This document shows positions 26,522-34,590 of a DNA stretch of 64,000 nucleotides, piece after piece. Each line of letters starts with the position of its first letter. Within the stretch, counting starts at the first letter, position 1. The stretch is from positions 1 through 64,000 of the forward strand of contig MPDD01000009.1 of assembly GCA_001874265.1 (NCBI GenBank). Direction: 5' to 3'. The DNA is from Bacteroidetes bacterium MedPE-SWsnd-G1 (GTDB lineage: Bacteria; Bacteroidota; Bacteroidia; Flavobacteriales; Flavobacteriaceae). The translations under genes and the position numbers were made by a program. Below the pieces are notes generated by a model. That model saw only the letters and a program-made list of their open reading frames with translations, made no database searches and was not told the DNA's origin.

Positions 26522-27406
26522 ATGGATAAAAATAGATTAACAATTGAAACTCCAAAGGGTAAGTTTACCAAATCAAATCCTATTGATGGGTTTCAAATTA
26601 TTTCTATTAATGAATTCAAAGCAATAAAAAGCATCTCTTCAAACGTAAGAAACACATCTCATAAATTATACTTTGATTTAATCATTTTTATCACTCATGG
26701 CAAAGGCGAGCATAGCATCGATTTTCAGTTGTACAATTATGAACCTGGAACCGTATTTATAATAAAAAACGGTCAATATCATGCCTGGAAAGAAAATAAA
26801 GAAATAGATGGCTATCTAATTTTCTTTAACGCCGACTTTTACCCCAAATTAGGATCAGGATTAAAAAATCAAATAATTAAATTAAATAATAAGTCTTTTT
26901 TACATCCAAATTTTCTGATTGAAAATAACTTCGAAACCTGTATAGATTTGATAAAAATCATTCAATCGCAATATGGATTAAAAATTGAACAAAATCAGAT
27001 TCTCAAAAATCTAATTCATTCTTTTTTGACAATTCTTGAATTGGAATATTTAAAAAATCATCCCTTTTTAAACTCGAATAATAACAACAATATTTTTAAC
27101 CAATTTTATACCATACTTTCTAACGGCACACCATTACCAAATAGGAATGCTATTTATTTTATTGCCAAACTAAATACTACGTATAAAAAACTGAACAGGT
27201 TGTGTAAGTCGGTTACAAGTATGAACCTAAAGTCTTTTATTAATTTAATAATCATCACGAGGGCAAAAAAAGAACTTACTCGTAACAAAAAAAGTGTTTC
27301 TCAAATTGGTTATGAGTTAAGTTTTGAAGAGGTAGGGAATTTTTCAAAATTTTTCAAAAAACAAACAGGATTTACACCAAAACAATATCAAAAAAACCAA
27401 CTTTAA
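26522..27406 (+). CDS. AraC-family transcriptional regulator
   Basis: A 294-residue cytoplasmic regulator. The N-terminal half has a cupin-like sensor (FITHGKGEHSIDFQLYN, YEPGTVFIIKNGQYHAWKE), the C-terminal 95 residues two helix-turn-helices (LNRLCKSVTSMNLKSFI and VSQIGYELSFEEVGNFSKFF) ending in the family signature KKQTGFTPKQYQK. It is co-transcribed with the namZ-like gene and precedes the 27.5-32.8 kb gene set, which it most likely controls. Ligand not known. Confidence 0.88.
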   Translation: MDKNRLTIETPKGKFTKSNPIDGFQIISINEFKAIKSISSNVRNTSHKLYFDLIIFITHGKGEHSIDFQLYNYEPGTVFIIKNGQYHAWKENKEIDGYLIFFNADFYPKLGSGLKNQIIKLNNKSFLHPNFLIENNFETCIDLIKIIQSQYGLKIEQNQILKNLIHSFLTILELEYLKNHPFLNSNNNNNIFNQFYTILSNGTPLPNRNAIYFIAKLNTTYKKLNRLCKSVTSMNLKSFINLIIITRAKKELTRNKKSVSQIGYELSFEEVGNFSKFFKKQTGFTPKQYQKNQL

Positions 27407-27467
27407 CCGTAGATTAAATTTACACTAATAAGGATGGTATTTACCTTTTTCAAGATAACTTAATGGC

Positions 27468-27475
27468 TAATTTTG
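27468..27475 (+). promoter_or_regulatory. -7 promoter element of the M19-like/porin operon
   Basis: TAATTTTG matches TAnnTTTG and sits 22 nt before the ATG at 27498. The 91-nt gap after the AraC gene has room for a separate promoter. Confidence 0.45.
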
Positions 27476-27497
27476 TTTAAATCAAATTATAACAGCT

Positions 27498-28778
27498 ATG
27501 AAAAACACAATTTTAATACTACTGATTATGGTGGTTGCATTTAGTTGCAAAACAAACACCAAAAATAAAACAACGGAAGATACTACAACTCCTGAAATTC
27601 ATCAAGGATATAGCGAAACTGCCGACCAGTATGAAGTAGACGGAAAGATTATTAGTAATGTAGATATTACGGCAAAATTATGGAACCCACGTGGAAAATC
27701 TAAAGAAGAGGTTGACAAACGAGCGGAATATGTAGCACAATTTTTTGATAAAGGACGTACAGATCAGGACCGAGAGACGGATAAAGAAATCCGAACACGG
27801 TATCCAAGTGCTATTGTAATTAACTCTTTGATGCCATCGGGTATTGGTATTCAAGGTGTTAAGGAAGATAAGTTCGCTGAAGCAGTTAATAAAAATCGAG
27901 ATGCTGGCATATCACTAATGTCTACTTCTGTCTGGGCATTTGAAGGAGTGAATGATGAGTCATTCCAAATTACGATCGATAAAACGGATGCCGCATCTAA
28001 AACATTAGATTTAGTAAAAATATCTTCAACAAACGAGATCCGTCAAGCCAAGAAAAATGGTAAAATGGCTATTATGTATAATTCTCAAGGAGCTGATTAT
28101 GTTATAGAAGACTTGGATAAAGTCGATTGGTCAAAAGACAATGGCATCATGGTAATGAATTTCACCTACAACAATGACAATGCATTAGCAGGAGGTGGTC
28201 AAAGTGAAAAAAACTTAGGCGTATCGGACCTAGGAGCTGACTTTATCAAACGTGCCAATGCACAAGGAATAGTTATAGACTGCTCGCATTCATCTGACCA
28301 AACAGCCATAGATATGTCCAAGTTATCTACAAAACCCGTAATCGCATCGCATTCCAATGCTAAAGGATTGTATGGCCATGGTCGTAACCTATCAGATGAG
28401 GCAATTAAAGCGATCGCATCGACTGATGGTGTAATTTGCAGTGTTGGTGTTGGATTGTTCTTAAATAGTGATGGGACAGCCACCATGGAAGATATTGCAG
28501 AACATGTGCAATACGTAGGTGAATTGGTAGGTCGGAGACATACGGGGTTCGCTTCGGATTATTCACATATGTATGCTGATTTTTTAAAAGCATTTATTCC
28601 TGTAGTTGACAAATATCCTCCAGAAAAAGGTTTTGGAGCACCTACACAAAATGCAGGTGGTGGCGATATTTGGGGTGTAGCGCGTGTTCTAGAAGAAAAA
28701 TACAAATGGAACGAAGAAGACATAAAAGGCTTTTTAGGAGAGAATCTGATGAGAGTTTATAAAGCGAATTGGAAATAA
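27498..28778 (+). CDS. M19 (membrane dipeptidase)-like lipoprotein with altered metal site
   Basis: A 426-residue lipoprotein (Cys 17 in VAFSC). The fold of renal dipeptidase/M19 is clear from GIVIDCSHSS, KPVIASHSNAKGL, GHGRNLSDEAIKAIA and GFASDY. The second-site His ligands H264 and H285 and D354 are kept. By eye the first-site residues are not: the usual HxD (in DGHND) is N109/L111 in INSLMP, and the bridging Glu is Q197 in YNSQGA. A classical dinuclear Zn dipeptidase is therefore unlikely, unless the alignment is off. It heads the porin/OMP block. Confidence 0.78.
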   Translation: MKNTILILLIMVVAFSCKTNTKNKTTEDTTTPEIHQGYSETADQYEVDGKIISNVDITAKLWNPRGKSKEEVDKRAEYVAQFFDKGRTDQDRETDKEIRTRYPSAIVINSLMPSGIGIQGVKEDKFAEAVNKNRDAGISLMSTSVWAFEGVNDESFQITIDKTDAASKTLDLVKISSTNEIRQAKKNGKMAIMYNSQGADYVIEDLDKVDWSKDNGIMVMNFTYNNDNALAGGGQSEKNLGVSDLGADFIKRANAQGIVIDCSHSSDQTAIDMSKLSTKPVIASHSNAKGLYGHGRNLSDEAIKAIASTDGVICSVGVGLFLNSDGTATMEDIAEHVQYVGELVGRRHTGFASDYSHMYADFLKAFIPVVDKYPPEKGFGAPTQNAGGGDIWGVARVLEEKYKWNEEDIKGFLGENLMRVYKANWK

Positions 28779-28874
28779 AATTTACTAAATAGATTTATTG
28801 AATCGAATATCATAGATAGAAATTAAATTGAAAACTATAAGCCGATTTATTTTGAACCTTAAAAAAATTTAAAA

Positions 28875-30143
28875 GTGCAAAATTTAAAAAAAGTAAATAA
28901 TTTAATTCTACTATCTTTATTTATTAGCACAACATATACAATTGCTCAAAACGACTCTATTCAGAAGCATCGTAAAGACAAAGCGGGCTACACTATAGAT
29001 TTGGAAAATGGTATCACCTCTTTAATTTCGTTTGCAGTTTGGGAAGACGACCTTGAATCTGCTACATTTTTACGTTTCTCAAAACTCGACAGCATTACAA
29101 AACCATGGTTCGGTTTTAAAAGAAAATTAAATGAAAAAACTGGTTTACAAATTTCGACGAGTTACTCATCAACCAACATGTATGGGCAAAATGGGCCTGA
29201 TAAATTAAGTGAATTTTCAGGAAGCAACATCTTCAAAATTTATACAAGATGGAAGCTCATAAATAGAGATGAAAAAAATTCAGGAACATTAGTTGTCAAT
29301 ACAGACTATCGCCATAGTTATACTCCTATAACTCCAAATAATTTAGGATTTGAATTGGGTTACAATGGCATGCCTGCACTACTCTTCTCCGATGCTAAAA
29401 TAATGCTCTTAGAACTCACTTGGCAGCAATTACTTAACAAAGGACGTACTGGTTTTATTATTGGTCGGTATGACCCAAATGACTATTTAGATGTTTTGGG
29501 ATATGTAAACCCGTTTACTACTTTTCAAAATTTGTCAATTTTAGTAAATGCATCTATTGGTTTTGCAGATTCTAGTACAGGAATTGGTTTTGGTCATTGG
29601 ATTAATGATCAATTCGCTATTTCCGCAACTGTTAATGATGCCAACGGTATAGGGACAGAAGTTCAGTTTTTTGAAGATTTCAATGAACTTTACACCTCAG
29701 TAGAAGTTTCTTGGTCACCTTCACGATCAGATCGATTCTTAAAGAACTTTCATATAACTTATTGGCATGTTGATGAACGAGACAAACTAGATATAGAAGA
29801 AAGTCAAGGGATCGCTCTTGGATTTAATTGGACTTATAATGAAGTATTTATGCCTTTTGTTAAAGTGGGATGGTCCAACGGTGATGCTTCTATTTATACC
29901 CAATCATATACTGCAGGGTTCATTTTACGCCCAAACCTCAATAAGGATTTAATTGGTTTTGGTTTAAATTGGGGAGATACTCAAAGTGGCATTGGTCAAT
30001 TGTCTACAGAGTTATTTTATAGATTCCAAATCTCTCAAAATTTCGCTGTCACACCAAGTGCTCAATATTACAACAATCCAGCACTAAATACTGACTTAGA
30101 CAATATGTTTGTTTTTGGATTAAGAGGACGAATAACCTTGTAA
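28875..30143 (+). CDS. OprB-like carbohydrate porin family outer-membrane protein
   Basis: A 422-residue exported protein: a signal peptide (1-24, ending at TIAQ), then a beta-barrel with alternating hydrophobic strands and a C-terminal strand ending GLRGRITL (terminal aromatic replaced by Leu). The arrangement QQLLNKGRTGFIIGRYDPN, GFGHWINDQFAISATVNDANG and SPSRSDRFLKN matches the OprB/carbohydrate-selective porin family. The start is GTG 28875. It lies 96 nt after the M19-like gene. Porin function inferred; a sugar or peptide could be carried. Confidence 0.72.
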   Translation: MQNLKKVNNLILLSLFISTTYTIAQNDSIQKHRKDKAGYTIDLENGITSLISFAVWEDDLESATFLRFSKLDSITKPWFGFKRKLNEKTGLQISTSYSSTNMYGQNGPDKLSEFSGSNIFKIYTRWKLINRDEKNSGTLVVNTDYRHSYTPITPNNLGFELGYNGMPALLFSDAKIMLLELTWQQLLNKGRTGFIIGRYDPNDYLDVLGYVNPFTTFQNLSILVNASIGFADSSTGIGFGHWINDQFAISATVNDANGIGTEVQFFEDFNELYTSVEVSWSPSRSDRFLKNFHITYWHVDERDKLDIEESQGIALGFNWTYNEVFMPFVKVGWSNGDASIYTQSYTAGFILRPNLNKDLIGFGLNWGDTQSGIGQLSTELFYRFQISQNFAVTPSAQYYNNPALNTDLDNMFVFGLRGRITL

Positions 30144-30152
30144 ATTTATTCT

Positions 30153-30160
30153 TATATTTG
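30153..30160 (+). promoter_or_regulatory. -7 promoter element before the DUF2490 gene
   Basis: TATATTTG is an exact TAnnTTTG match, 23 nt before the ATG at 30184. It indicates a possible internal promoter in the block. Confidence 0.45.
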
Positions 30161-30183
30161 ATACTATATTATTTTACGTTTCC

Positions 30184-30888
30184 ATGAAAAAGTTTCTTTT
30201 ACCAATATTAATTTTAATTTCTTTAGCCTCCTTGGCTCAAACAACACCAGTAGAAGAAGATACTCAAAATTGGGATAATATTATGTATGCCGGAAATAGA
30301 TTTACCTATGGTAGTAGTGATAAATTGAGGCATTCAGCCGAATTTCAAACACGTTATAAGGATAATTTAAGTGCGCTAGAACAATGGCATATAGAATATG
30401 CTGCGACCTATTTATACAAGGAGAATTGGGAAATTGTACCGGATTTTAGGTTTACAAGAAAACCAACGCGTTATGAATATAGACCAGGTATCGGTGTTAT
30501 TTACAAAGATGTAAATGAAGAAAAGCAAACGCAATTGGTTCATCAGTTTAAATACCAATACGATTTTAAGGGAGGGATTCCAAACACACATGGTATTCGA
30601 TATGCTTTATTTTATAATAAAGTAATTAATGATGAATTGGTAATTACAGCCTTAGCCGGTGGGTTATTTGAATTTGGAGATGACTTTAATGGATTTTTAG
30701 GTATGAGAACAGGTATCAGTGCTGCCTATGTAATTAATAAAGCACATTCAGTGAATGTGGGATATTTCTATGGACTAATTAATGAAAAAACAAATGACTT
30801 CACCAATGTAGGTGTTTTCTCGCTACAATTAATTATTAATATCAGTAGAGATTACAAATATTTACCTGCAAAGTATTTCAGTTTATAA
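30184..30888 (+). CDS. DUF2490-like outer-membrane protein
   Basis: A 234-residue exported beta-rich protein with signal peptide (1-19, SLASLAQ). The strand pattern WDNIMYAGNRFTYGS, WHIEYAATYLYKENWEIVPD, TQLVHQFKYQYDFKGG, HGIRYALFYNK fits the DUF2490 family, whose members are compact outer-membrane barrels of unknown function. It is 13 nt upstream of another OMP. Confidence in barrel character is higher than in the family name. Confidence 0.65.
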   Translation: MKKFLLPILILISLASLAQTTPVEEDTQNWDNIMYAGNRFTYGSSDKLRHSAEFQTRYKDNLSALEQWHIEYAATYLYKENWEIVPDFRFTRKPTRYEYRPGIGVIYKDVNEEKQTQLVHQFKYQYDFKGGIPNTHGIRYALFYNKVINDELVITALAGGLFEFGDDFNGFLGMRTGISAAYVINKAHSVNVGYFYGLINEKTNDFTNVGVFSLQLIINISRDYKYLPAKYFSL

Positions 30889-30901
30889 TTTTTTTAATTC
30901 T

Positions 30902-31711
30902 ATGAAAGCAAAACCAATCGCTTTATTACCAGTATTATTTTTATTTATACAAATGATACAGGCGCAAGATACTTCTGCAGATTTTGTACCGTCGGATAAA
31001 CAAAAAGATTGGGGTTTTGCCATAGCACCTTATGTTATGTTTGCTGCACAATCTACCGATGTAGGTGGTGAAAAAATCAGATCTTCTTTTAATGATCTTA
31101 GTTCCATAACAAATAGCGGATTTCAATTAATTGGAGCCGTACGATATAAAAAATGGACGGCGTCAGTTGATGGTACATTTGCCCATTTAGGTTATGATGA
31201 TAGTTCTGAGGTTTTAAACATCGATTTAAAAATTGTACAGACCATTTTAGATTTACGATTGGGATATAATGTCTATGAAAATTTTCAATTTGATGAAGAT
31301 GAAGTTTTGAAAGGTTGGTCTTTAAATGTAAACGCAGGCACAAAATATTGGCGTAATGACTTAGGTATTGGTTATAAATTGGGTATAGGAGACACTATTA
31401 TAACGGAAGGTAACATTGATGAAATTCAACGTTGGTGGGATTTAATGATCGGTGTTAATTTTAGATTTGTATTGAGTAAAAAAGTATTACTTGGCGTTTC
31501 TGCTTCTAGTGGTGGTTTTGGTATAGGCAAATCGAACGACTTCTCTTATGACTTCACTTATTCCAATTCTTTTTTAGTTTCAGATTTAATCATGATCAAT
31601 GCGGGGTTTCGAAACTTTAAATACAACCGAACCGACGGTGCTGGAGAAACTGAATTAAATACAACCGTAAATGTTTTAGGCCCATTGATTGGAGTGACAT
31701 TTAAATTATAA
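30902..31711 (+). CDS. Outer-membrane beta-barrel protein, unknown function
   Basis: A 269-residue exported protein: a signal peptide (about 1-20, MIQAQ) followed by amphipathic strands typical of an eight- or ten-strand barrel (WGFAIAPYVMFAAQS, YKKWTASVDGTFAHLGY, LDLRLGYNVYENF, FRFVLSKKVLLGVSAS, GPLIGVTFKL at the end). It lies between the DUF2490-like gene and the serine hydrolase with gaps of 13 and 4 nt, so it is part of the same operon. No named family recognised. Confidence 0.65.
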   Translation: MKAKPIALLPVLFLFIQMIQAQDTSADFVPSDKQKDWGFAIAPYVMFAAQSTDVGGEKIRSSFNDLSSITNSGFQLIGAVRYKKWTASVDGTFAHLGYDDSSEVLNIDLKIVQTILDLRLGYNVYENFQFDEDEVLKGWSLNVNAGTKYWRNDLGIGYKLGIGDTIITEGNIDEIQRWWDLMIGVNFRFVLSKKVLLGVSASSGGFGIGKSNDFSYDFTYSNSFLVSDLIMINAGFRNFKYNRTDGAGETELNTTVNVLGPLIGVTFKL

Positions 31712-31715
31712 TATT

Positions 31716-32789
31716 ATGAAAAATAGCATCAATAAATTTTTATTCGCACTAATTATTCTAGGCTGTTCTCTTCAAGTTTTCAGTCAGCAGGATGAACAAA
31801 TTAGTCAAGCTCAAAAAATTGCAAATGATTTTTTGGTTGAAGAACAGATTCCAGGAATGGCTATTTCGGTTTCCAAAGGTGGAAAACTTATATGGACAGA
31901 AGGTTTTGGTTTTATGGATGTAGAAAACAATATAAAAGTAGATCCTCCTACTACGCAATTTAGAATTGCAAGTATTTCTAAAACCTTAACTGCAATGGGA
32001 ATGGGAGTGTTGGCAGATGATAACAAATTAGATTTTGATGCTAGCCTTTATACATATGTACCAGATTTTCCGAAGAAAAAATACGATTTTACTTTACGCC
32101 AAACCGCAGGACATGTTGCTGGAATTAGACATTACAACGGCAACGAGTTCCAATTAAATAAAAAAATGAATATCGTAGAAGGATTAGCTATTTTTAAAGA
32201 TGATCCATTACTATTTGAGCCTGGTTCAAAATATAAATACAGTACTTATGGTTGGAATCTTTTAAGCGTTGTTGTACAGAACGCAGCAAATCAAGAATTT
32301 AACCAATTTATGCAAAAAAAGGTTTTTAAACCTTTAAAAATGAAATCAACAGAAGTAGGCATTTCAGATATGGATATTCCAAACAGAACCAAATTCTACA
32401 TTAAACGTGGAGGAAAAGCTATAATCGCTCCACAAGTTAATAACGAATTTAAAGTTGCTGGTGGAGGGTTTATCTCTACATCGGAAGACCTTGCAAAATT
32501 TGGAGAAGAATTTATCAACCCAGAATTGGTTTCAAAATCAACCATAAAAGATCTAACAACATCCTTAAAAACTTCGGATGGTAAATCTACAAACTATGGT
32601 GTCGGTATAAGAGTGAATACCGTTGGAGAAAACACGTTACGATATTCTCATTCTGGCGGTGGTATGGGTGCTTCCACATTCATAGCAATTTACCCAGAAA
32701 AAGACATGGTTATTTGTGTATTAACCAATTTATCAGGAGCCAATGTTCGCAAACTAGTGGGTGAACTTGAAGGGATGTTTGTTTTATAA
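31716..32789 (+). CDS. LACTB-like serine hydrolase (beta-lactamase fold)
   Basis: A 357-residue exported protein of the class C beta-lactamase/DD-peptidase fold. The catalytic SxxK is S86-I-S-K89 (RIASISKTL), with YVPDFPKK and LRQTAGHVAGIRHYNG, and Y175-S-T177 in place of the usual YxN. HSGGGMG near residue 308 replaces the KTG motif. These points resemble the mitochondrial/bacterial LACTB subgroup (SISK, YST, HSGG). The N-terminus has a signal peptide; a lipoprotein Cys (C17) is possible. It ends the gene block. Confidence 0.85.
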   Translation: MKNSINKFLFALIILGCSLQVFSQQDEQISQAQKIANDFLVEEQIPGMAISVSKGGKLIWTEGFGFMDVENNIKVDPPTTQFRIASISKTLTAMGMGVLADDNKLDFDASLYTYVPDFPKKKYDFTLRQTAGHVAGIRHYNGNEFQLNKKMNIVEGLAIFKDDPLLFEPGSKYKYSTYGWNLLSVVVQNAANQEFNQFMQKKVFKPLKMKSTEVGISDMDIPNRTKFYIKRGGKAIIAPQVNNEFKVAGGGFISTSEDLAKFGEEFINPELVSKSTIKDLTTSLKTSDGKSTNYGVGIRVNTVGENTLRYSHSGGGMGASTFIAIYPEKDMVICVLTNLSGANVRKLVGELEGMFVL

Positions 32790-32795
32790 CCAATT

Positions 32796-33296
32796 CTATT
32801 TCATCGGAAACTGCTCCTTCAGCGCTTCAACAATATTATACGCAGCGGGACAAATCTCAATATTTTTTAAGGTAAGATCGGTTATTTGAATAAACTTTCG
32901 CCTATCTGTATGCGGGTATTCTCTGCAAGCCTTTGGTCTAACATCATAAATAAAACAAGAATTATCGGTATCTAAAAAAGTACAAGGTACGGTTTGCATC
33001 ACGTAAAAGTCGTCACCGTCTCGTTCTAAATATTGCTTTATAAAATCTACTTCTTTCATACGTAAATGTTTAGAAATACGCTGAATATCTTTTTCAGTTA
33101 CAATAGGACTTGATGTTTTACAACAATTACCACAATCCATGCAATCTGTCTTTGCAAACTCCTCTTTATGCAATTCTTGCATCAATGGATCTAACCTTTT
33201 TCGCTGACGCTTTTTTAAGCGTTGGAAATACTTTTTAGTTTCTGCGTGCGTCTCGGCAGCTAATTTTGGTAATTCTTCTGGCGTAGGTTTTATCAT
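32796..33296 (-). CDS. YkgJ-family cysteine-cluster protein
   Basis: A 166-residue protein containing the YkgJ (CxxCGxCC) zinc- or Fe-S-binding cluster: CMDCGNCCKTS, then CTFLDTDNSCFIYDVRPKAC and CPAAY. The N-terminal 60 residues are basic and helical. The family includes Fe-S/zinc proteins and some maturation factors; the reaction is unknown. It stands alone on the minus strand, converging on the serine hydrolase with a 6-nt gap. Confidence 0.85.
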   Translation of the reverse strand: MIKPTPEELPKLAAETHAETKKYFQRLKKRQRKRLDPLMQELHKEEFAKTDCMDCGNCCKTSSPIVTEKDIQRISKHLRMKEVDFIKQYLERDGDDFYVMQTVPCTFLDTDNSCFIYDVRPKACREYPHTDRRKFIQITDLTLKNIEICPAAYNIVEALKEQFPMK

Positions 33297-33350
33297 ACTA
33301 CAAATATAAAATCAAAATTGTAACTTAGTCCTACCTAATCTAACTTAATC

Positions 33351-34520
33351 ATGAAACTTATAACTAAACTATGCATTTTCTTCTTTTGTTTTTGCTCATT
33401 TGCACAACAAAATTGGCTTAAAGGAAACCTACATACCCACTCTCTATGGAGCGATGGTGACGATTTTCCAGAAATGATTATCAAATGGTACAAAGACAAT
33501 GGATATCAGTTTGTTGCCATTTCGGATCATAACACGATAGCAGATGAAATAAGATGGATAAAAATGAAGGATAGAGAAGTTAAAAACAAGACACTTCTAA
33601 AATACAAAACCACCTTTGGAGATTGGGTTGAGGCTAAGGATAGTTTAAATGAAACCTACGTCAGATTAAAGACATACAAAGAATACAAAAACAAAATGGA
33701 AACGGTAGGTAAATTCACCATTATAAAATCGGAAGAAGTAACTTCTAGTTTTCAAAAAAAACCCATCCATATTAATGTTTCTAATCTACAAGAATACATT
33801 CCTCCTTTTACAGGGAATTCTGTTGTAGAAGTAATGCAAAAAACCTTAGATCATGTGCATGAGCAAAGAGAGAAAACCAATACTCCTATGATTGCGCATA
33901 TCAACCACCCTAATTTTGGATATGGAATTACCGCTGAAGACATGAAAAAGTTAACAGGTGAACAGTTTTTTGAGGTGTATAACGGGCATCCAGCTGTTCA
34001 TAATGAAGGTGATCATGAGCATATGAGCATTGAAGAAATGTGGGACATTATTAATGTTTCTTATTACAAACAAGGGAAACCGCTACTCTATGGTATCGGC
34101 ACCGATGACAGCCATCATTATCATAAATTTGCTCCAGAATTGAGCAATACTGGGCGCGGGTGGATTATGGTTAACACAATAGACAATGAACCAAATGCCA
34201 TTATCACAGCTATGGAAAAGGGACTGTTTTACGCTTCAAGTGGAGTAACATTAAGTACTGTTAGCGTAAGTAAAAGTGAATATTCTATTGCCATAGAAAA
34301 AGTGCCAGGAAATAATTATGAAATTATCTTTTATGGCTTAAAAAAAGGAACTGATAAAGTAATTGAATTGTCAAAAACGAGCGGTACAAATGCACGTTAT
34401 TCATTTCAAAATAATGATGTATTTGTGAGAGCAAAAATCAACTCGACGTACAAAATAAAGAACCCATACAAAGAAGGCGAAACAGCCCAAGCTTGGACCC
34501 AACCAGTTCTTCTTAAATAA
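33351..34520 (+). CDS. Exported PHP-domain phosphoesterase-like protein
   Basis: A 389-residue exported protein (signal peptide about 1-17, CSFAQ). A PHP domain opens with the metal-binding HTHSLWSDGD (HxH), followed by AISDHNTI, SEEVTSS, AHINHPNFGYG, YNGHPAV and the late GTDDSHHYH. These give the trinuclear metal site of PHP phosphoesterases. The last 90 residues look like a beta sandwich (SGVTLSTVSVSKSEYSI, YEIIFYGLKKG). Substrate unknown; the exported location separates it from HisK and polymerase PHP domains. Confidence 0.82.
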   Translation: MKLITKLCIFFFCFCSFAQQNWLKGNLHTHSLWSDGDDFPEMIIKWYKDNGYQFVAISDHNTIADEIRWIKMKDREVKNKTLLKYKTTFGDWVEAKDSLNETYVRLKTYKEYKNKMETVGKFTIIKSEEVTSSFQKKPIHINVSNLQEYIPPFTGNSVVEVMQKTLDHVHEQREKTNTPMIAHINHPNFGYGITAEDMKKLTGEQFFEVYNGHPAVHNEGDHEHMSIEEMWDIINVSYYKQGKPLLYGIGTDDSHHYHKFAPELSNTGRGWIMVNTIDNEPNAIITAMEKGLFYASSGVTLSTVSVSKSEYSIAIEKVPGNNYEIIFYGLKKGTDKVIELSKTSGTNARYSFQNNDVFVRAKINSTYKIKNPYKEGETAQAWTQPVLLK

Positions 34521-34541
34521 TTAGAATCTTTAATTCTAATT
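34519..34541. terminator. Weak hairpin after the PHP gene
   Basis: AATTAGAAT/ATTCTAATT forms a 9-bp AT-rich stem with a 5-nt loop starting at the stop codon. The T tract after it is interrupted by CCC, so it is only a possible terminator. Confidence 0.35.
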
Positions 34542-34557
34542 ATCCCTCTTTTATTCT

Positions 34558-34565
34558 TAAATTTG
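34558..34565 (+). promoter_or_regulatory. -7 promoter element of argS
   Basis: TAAATTTG matches TAnnTTTG exactly, 25 nt before the argS ATG. A clear -33 element is not visible. Confidence 0.5.
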
Positions 34566-34590
34566 CAGCTCATTTTTTAGACCTTAAAAC

